Origin: Amia ocellicauda
Taxonomy: Eukaryota > Chordata > Actinopteri > Amiiformes > Amiidae
DNA: 64,000 nucleotides
NCBI RefSeq assembly: GCF_036373705.1
Contig: NC_089869.1
Location: 16,877,550 to 16,941,549, forward strand
Direction of reading: 5' to 3'
The notes beneath the pieces were generated by a model. That model had not been told where the DNA came from and did not search any database. It saw nothing but the letters and a program-made list of their open reading frames with translations. The position numbers and the translations under genes were made by a program. Of the stretch, positions 61,201 through 64,000 are shown in pieces. How positions within the stretch are numbered: the first letter of the stretch is position 1; each line of letters begins with the position of its first letter.

Positions 61201-61280
61201 AAGTATTCGAGCAGCTGGACAGAGCGGGCGGTGATGTCCGAGGGGTGTGGAGGCTGCAGGACAGACGCAGCAAACTCTGA
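55247..61280 (+). CDS. tysnd1: Tysnd1, peroxisomal leader-peptide-processing protease
   Basis: Coding exons are 55247-56412, 56663-56793, 57262-57447 and 61078-61280, giving 561 aa (human 566). The enzyme is a trypsin-fold serine protease that enters peroxisomes and removes PTS2 leader peptides and processes PTS1 enzymes of fatty-acid oxidation. The C-terminus ends RSKL, a classical PTS1 signal. The catalytic triad is complete: His372 (LTCRHVV), Asp408 (SPFDVAVV) and Ser481 (GASGGAV), the same numbers I recall for human. The N-terminal half holds a second, degenerate copy of the protease fold (VCGSPFG, then GTEGGGLF with Glu261 where the Ser should be). The long exon 1 covers the degenerate domain and the active-site His. 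Translation could also begin at the second in-frame ATG three codons later. The 3.6-kb last intron holds no other gene that I can see. Confidence 0.95.
58424..58440. promoter_or_regulatory. CTCF-like motif in the last tysnd1 intron
   Basis: ACACCTGGGGGCAGCAC resembles the CTCF core (CCASYAGRKGGCRS) with about one core mismatch. The call is weak and rests on pattern alone. Confidence 0.2.
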
Positions 61281-61486
61281 CCTCACCCGGCCCGGCTCAG
61301 ACTGTCACCGCACACCGGCTCCCCCCAGTGAGGTAACCACGCCTTAGAGGGCCACAGATGCGTGAAGAATACACGATCTACGGAAGGTCTTGATTCAAAG
61401 CTATCTCTTAAAAACTGCCATTTCTCAAGAATGTGAAAAGATATGTAAAAGGCTGACTAAAACATTGAATCTATAACCCAGTGTTA

Positions 61487-61492
61487 AATAAA
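61487..61492 (+). terminator. tysnd1: Polyadenylation signal, tysnd1
   Basis: AATAAA lies about 0.2 kb after the tysnd1 stop codon and is the first good signal. Later signals, for example near 61985, would extend the 3' UTR to about 0.7 kb. Confidence 0.5.
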
Positions 61493-61499
61493 TACATGA

Positions 61500-64000
61500 T
61501 ATTGAATTATAGTGCGGAAAAGAATCAGAACGTTTATATTGACTTAATGAAACTGCTGCTCACTTTGACCTCAGAGGAAATTTGAGGCTAGACTCGATCC
61601 AATACATTTTTTGACTTCCATAATCCTGATTATTTCTGGGAGTATATCCTGCAAGATAATTGATTTTATTTGTCACTGGTGTAGTAATGAAATCTGGTGG
61701 CTGATCCATGTGTTACCATGGGGTTTTCTTTCTTTTCTTTTCAATTTACTGGCATGAAAAAAAAGTCGCAGAGGAGATTGAAAATTCAGGGGAGGAAAAA
61801 AGGTTGGAAAAGTAATGGATTCAATACGTGCACAAAGCTTCCCATTAGTCAGATCGTATCGGGCTTTACAGGTATGCAGTGATTTATGCCCAATTTCCAG
61901 ACATAGCTGTGTGTTCATGGAGTTTGTGTGAGTAAATTAATCAGGCAGGTTGTGATGTGTACTGTTACAAGTCTGTTAGCTTTATGAATAAACATAAAAA
62001 AAAGATAACCCATGGCTCTTCTACTGTGAAATGGCTGTATTGAGAGTAACTGATGAATCAGGGAGACACCATTTAAATTCTGGATGATCTGTCCTAGGGA
62101 AGGTGAATAAAAATAATCAATATTCCAAGTTCCGTAATATTTCCCTCCGATGATGTAATAAAGCGGCCACTTCTCTCATTTAGCCTACTGTCCACAGACC
62201 TAATAGAAAGACATGGGTTTGTGTTTGGAGCAATGCCATTGGTCAGGTTTTCTCCCTACCCAAGTACTGCACAAAGATGACTGAAACAGGTTCATGGTTA
62301 CAGTACTATTTTATTATCAAATACAGTGTAAATATTAAGTGTAATATACTTTTTAATGCTTAGGTAACGGTAACATTAAGTACACAGCCTTTTATTTTAC
62401 ATTCTATGCGTACTATTGATTGAAGAAGTGGACATAGTTGTAAGCAGGTCTACACTGTAAAACCAGAAACAGATCATTGCACATATACAAACAAGTCTAC
62501 AAGTTAGTTTATTTTTTTATATATATTTTTTTCTTTCACCTTGATATTTTCTATATTACAAGAGGCTCCAGATTTCAGTTATCAATATTTAAAAAAAAAT
62601 TGCAGGCGGTAATGTGAGAACTACTACTTAAGCCACCTGATTTATCCTTGTCTCGTGTAATATCCAACTGTTCGTATTTTTAGTGGCATACTTGTATTAC
62701 ATGCAGTGTTTTTCAAATCAATATCTCTTTACAGCTTCTCAGGCATGGATTTCAATCAGTAGTTGTTGTGTAATTCCTAACTACAATTTGGAAAACTGTT
62801 AACAAACCGATTTGTTTGTTCTTGGTGTGTAGATAACATCTTTGTGAAACAATGCCTGCTTAACAAGAAAAACAGGCTGTCATTGCTTATATAAACATTT
62901 AAATAAACCCTCATTATTTGGGGGGGTTACAGTACAATTTAAGTGTTGATGTGTGGCAGGCTAGTGAACATTACTTGATTGCGTCCGTACAATCACAGTG
63001 AAAATTACAGCTCCAAGAAAGAAAGTGGGGAGGGCACCCTACTGAGAAGCTTACTAACTTTAGCATTATTATACCAGCCCAGATTATCCTTTCAGACAAG
63101 AGTTTGACTCCTAAATAGGTTATTAATAGTGCCCAGTGGTGTGTTGCTGCCATAAGACTGGGCTTAGATTCCAAATTAAATTGGAAAAATGTCCAGGCAG
63201 AGCCTTCCACAAAGCTGTTTCCTACACAGAGATAATGATCTTATAGAGAGAGAGAGATTTATTTATTTGATCAAATCTTGTATATTTTAGGACATGAAAA
63301 GAACATAATTACCTTTTAAAAGCTTTTAGTGCCAGCTCTACTGCACAAATATTTATGTCTGATGCAATATCTGGAACTCCCATCGCAACTGCCGTCTCCT
63401 CTAGACTAAACCCAAAACATAGTGGGAATCCCCCCTGAAGGGGACATAACACAACCTCAGTGTTTCATCTACATTGTTTATTACCCAGCAGTAGTTTCAG
63501 AATTGACTTGCTTGTCCCAAATATTTGAATAATTGTTTTAAAATGCACCTCTACTTATTAAGTGTCAGGTTTTCTAAAATTCAGTCATGGTTTGTGTGTG
63601 TGTGTGTGTGTGTGTGTAGACTTTTAGGAAAATGTATATTCAGTTTACATTCATGCATATCCCCTGTGCAATCTGCTATACTTTACAAAAAACATATTCT
63701 AACTATTGCAAAACAAATCTTATCAAATCTGTTGTTTTGCATTAAAACAATATTGCTGCTGGCAGGGGGAAATCATTTGGAAATGGCGTGCGTAGATTTT
63801 CTGCGATCTAGCAATTTTGTATCAGTTTGACAGAGCTCAGCTCAGCAACATCCATTGTCTGTGCGTCTTGGAATGATTACGTGTTCAATTCACCAAAATG
63901 CATGACATTTCGAGTAGACATTTCAATATACTAGTTATCTAGAACTAAGTTAATTATAGTATGCATAAAAAGTAAATGCACTGAATGCACTTTTAAACTA
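61500..64000. other. Non-coding right end of the window
   Basis: No coding exon was recognised on either strand. Aifm2 would be the next gene by vertebrate synteny, but none of its exons can be read here. A (TG)n microsatellite lies at 63593-63617. Confidence 0.5.
63593..63617. repeat. (TG)12 microsatellite
   Basis: Uninterrupted TG dinucleotide tract in non-coding sequence. Confidence 0.97.

Noticed and set aside
61500-64000. First exons of aifm2
   Set aside because: Expected next by synteny, but no matching coding sequence was found.
1-64000. CRISPR arrays, operons, prophage or other prokaryotic systems
   Set aside because: The window is spliced vertebrate DNA; the regular repeats seen are microsatellites and transposon relics.

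Overview
The window is nuclear DNA from a vertebrate, most likely a ray-finned fish. It holds seven intron-containing protein-coding genes with GT-AG splice sites and CpG-rich promoters, in an AT-rich background with (TA)n, (CA)n and (ATT)n microsatellites. It also carries a tRNA-derived SINE whose 3' body (ending GTAAGTCGCCCTGGATAAG on the minus strand) is common in fishes, and Tc1/mariner-like remnants. Species cannot be named from sequence alone. All gene models were spliced by hand: every model keeps an open frame across all junctions, and the protein lengths fit their families.

Layout, left to right. 1-11.06 kb has no recognisable coding exon; its right end is a CpG-rich minus-strand promoter with a good splice donor, probably the non-coding first exon of pald1. 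11.75-15.78 kb: nodal (+, 3 exons, 395 aa). 19.16-21.6 kb: eif4ebp2 (-, 3 exons, 113 aa), convergent with nodal. 22.4-27.0 kb: lrrc20 (+, 4 coding exons, 174 aa). 27.7-31.0 kb: repeats. 31.9-37.93 kb: npffr1 (+, 4 exons, 421 aa). 39.0-47.45 kb: ppa1 (+, 11 exons, 288 aa), with one GC-AG intron. 48.7-54 kb: sar1a/sar1-like (+, 6 coding exons, 198 aa). 54.4-61.5 kb: tysnd1 (+, 4 coding exons, 561 aa). 61.5-64 kb: no gene found.

As I know it, human 10q22 has the same order and relative orientation (PALD1-NODAL-EIF4EBP2-LRRC20-NPFFR1-PPA1-SAR1A-TYSND1), so this is one conserved synteny block. The genes are not a pathway. They include a morphogen, a translation repressor, a leucine-rich-repeat protein, an RFamide-peptide GPCR, a cytosolic pyrophosphatase, a COPII GTPase and a peroxisomal processing protease.

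I found no undescribed biological system. The most interesting signals are a cluster of FoxH1-type motifs and a 63-bp near-perfect palindrome in nodal intron 1, the GC-AG intron of ppa1, a microsatellite abutting the lrrc20 acceptor, the tight nodal/pald1 head-to-head arrangement, and the visible internal duplication of the protease fold in Tysnd1.
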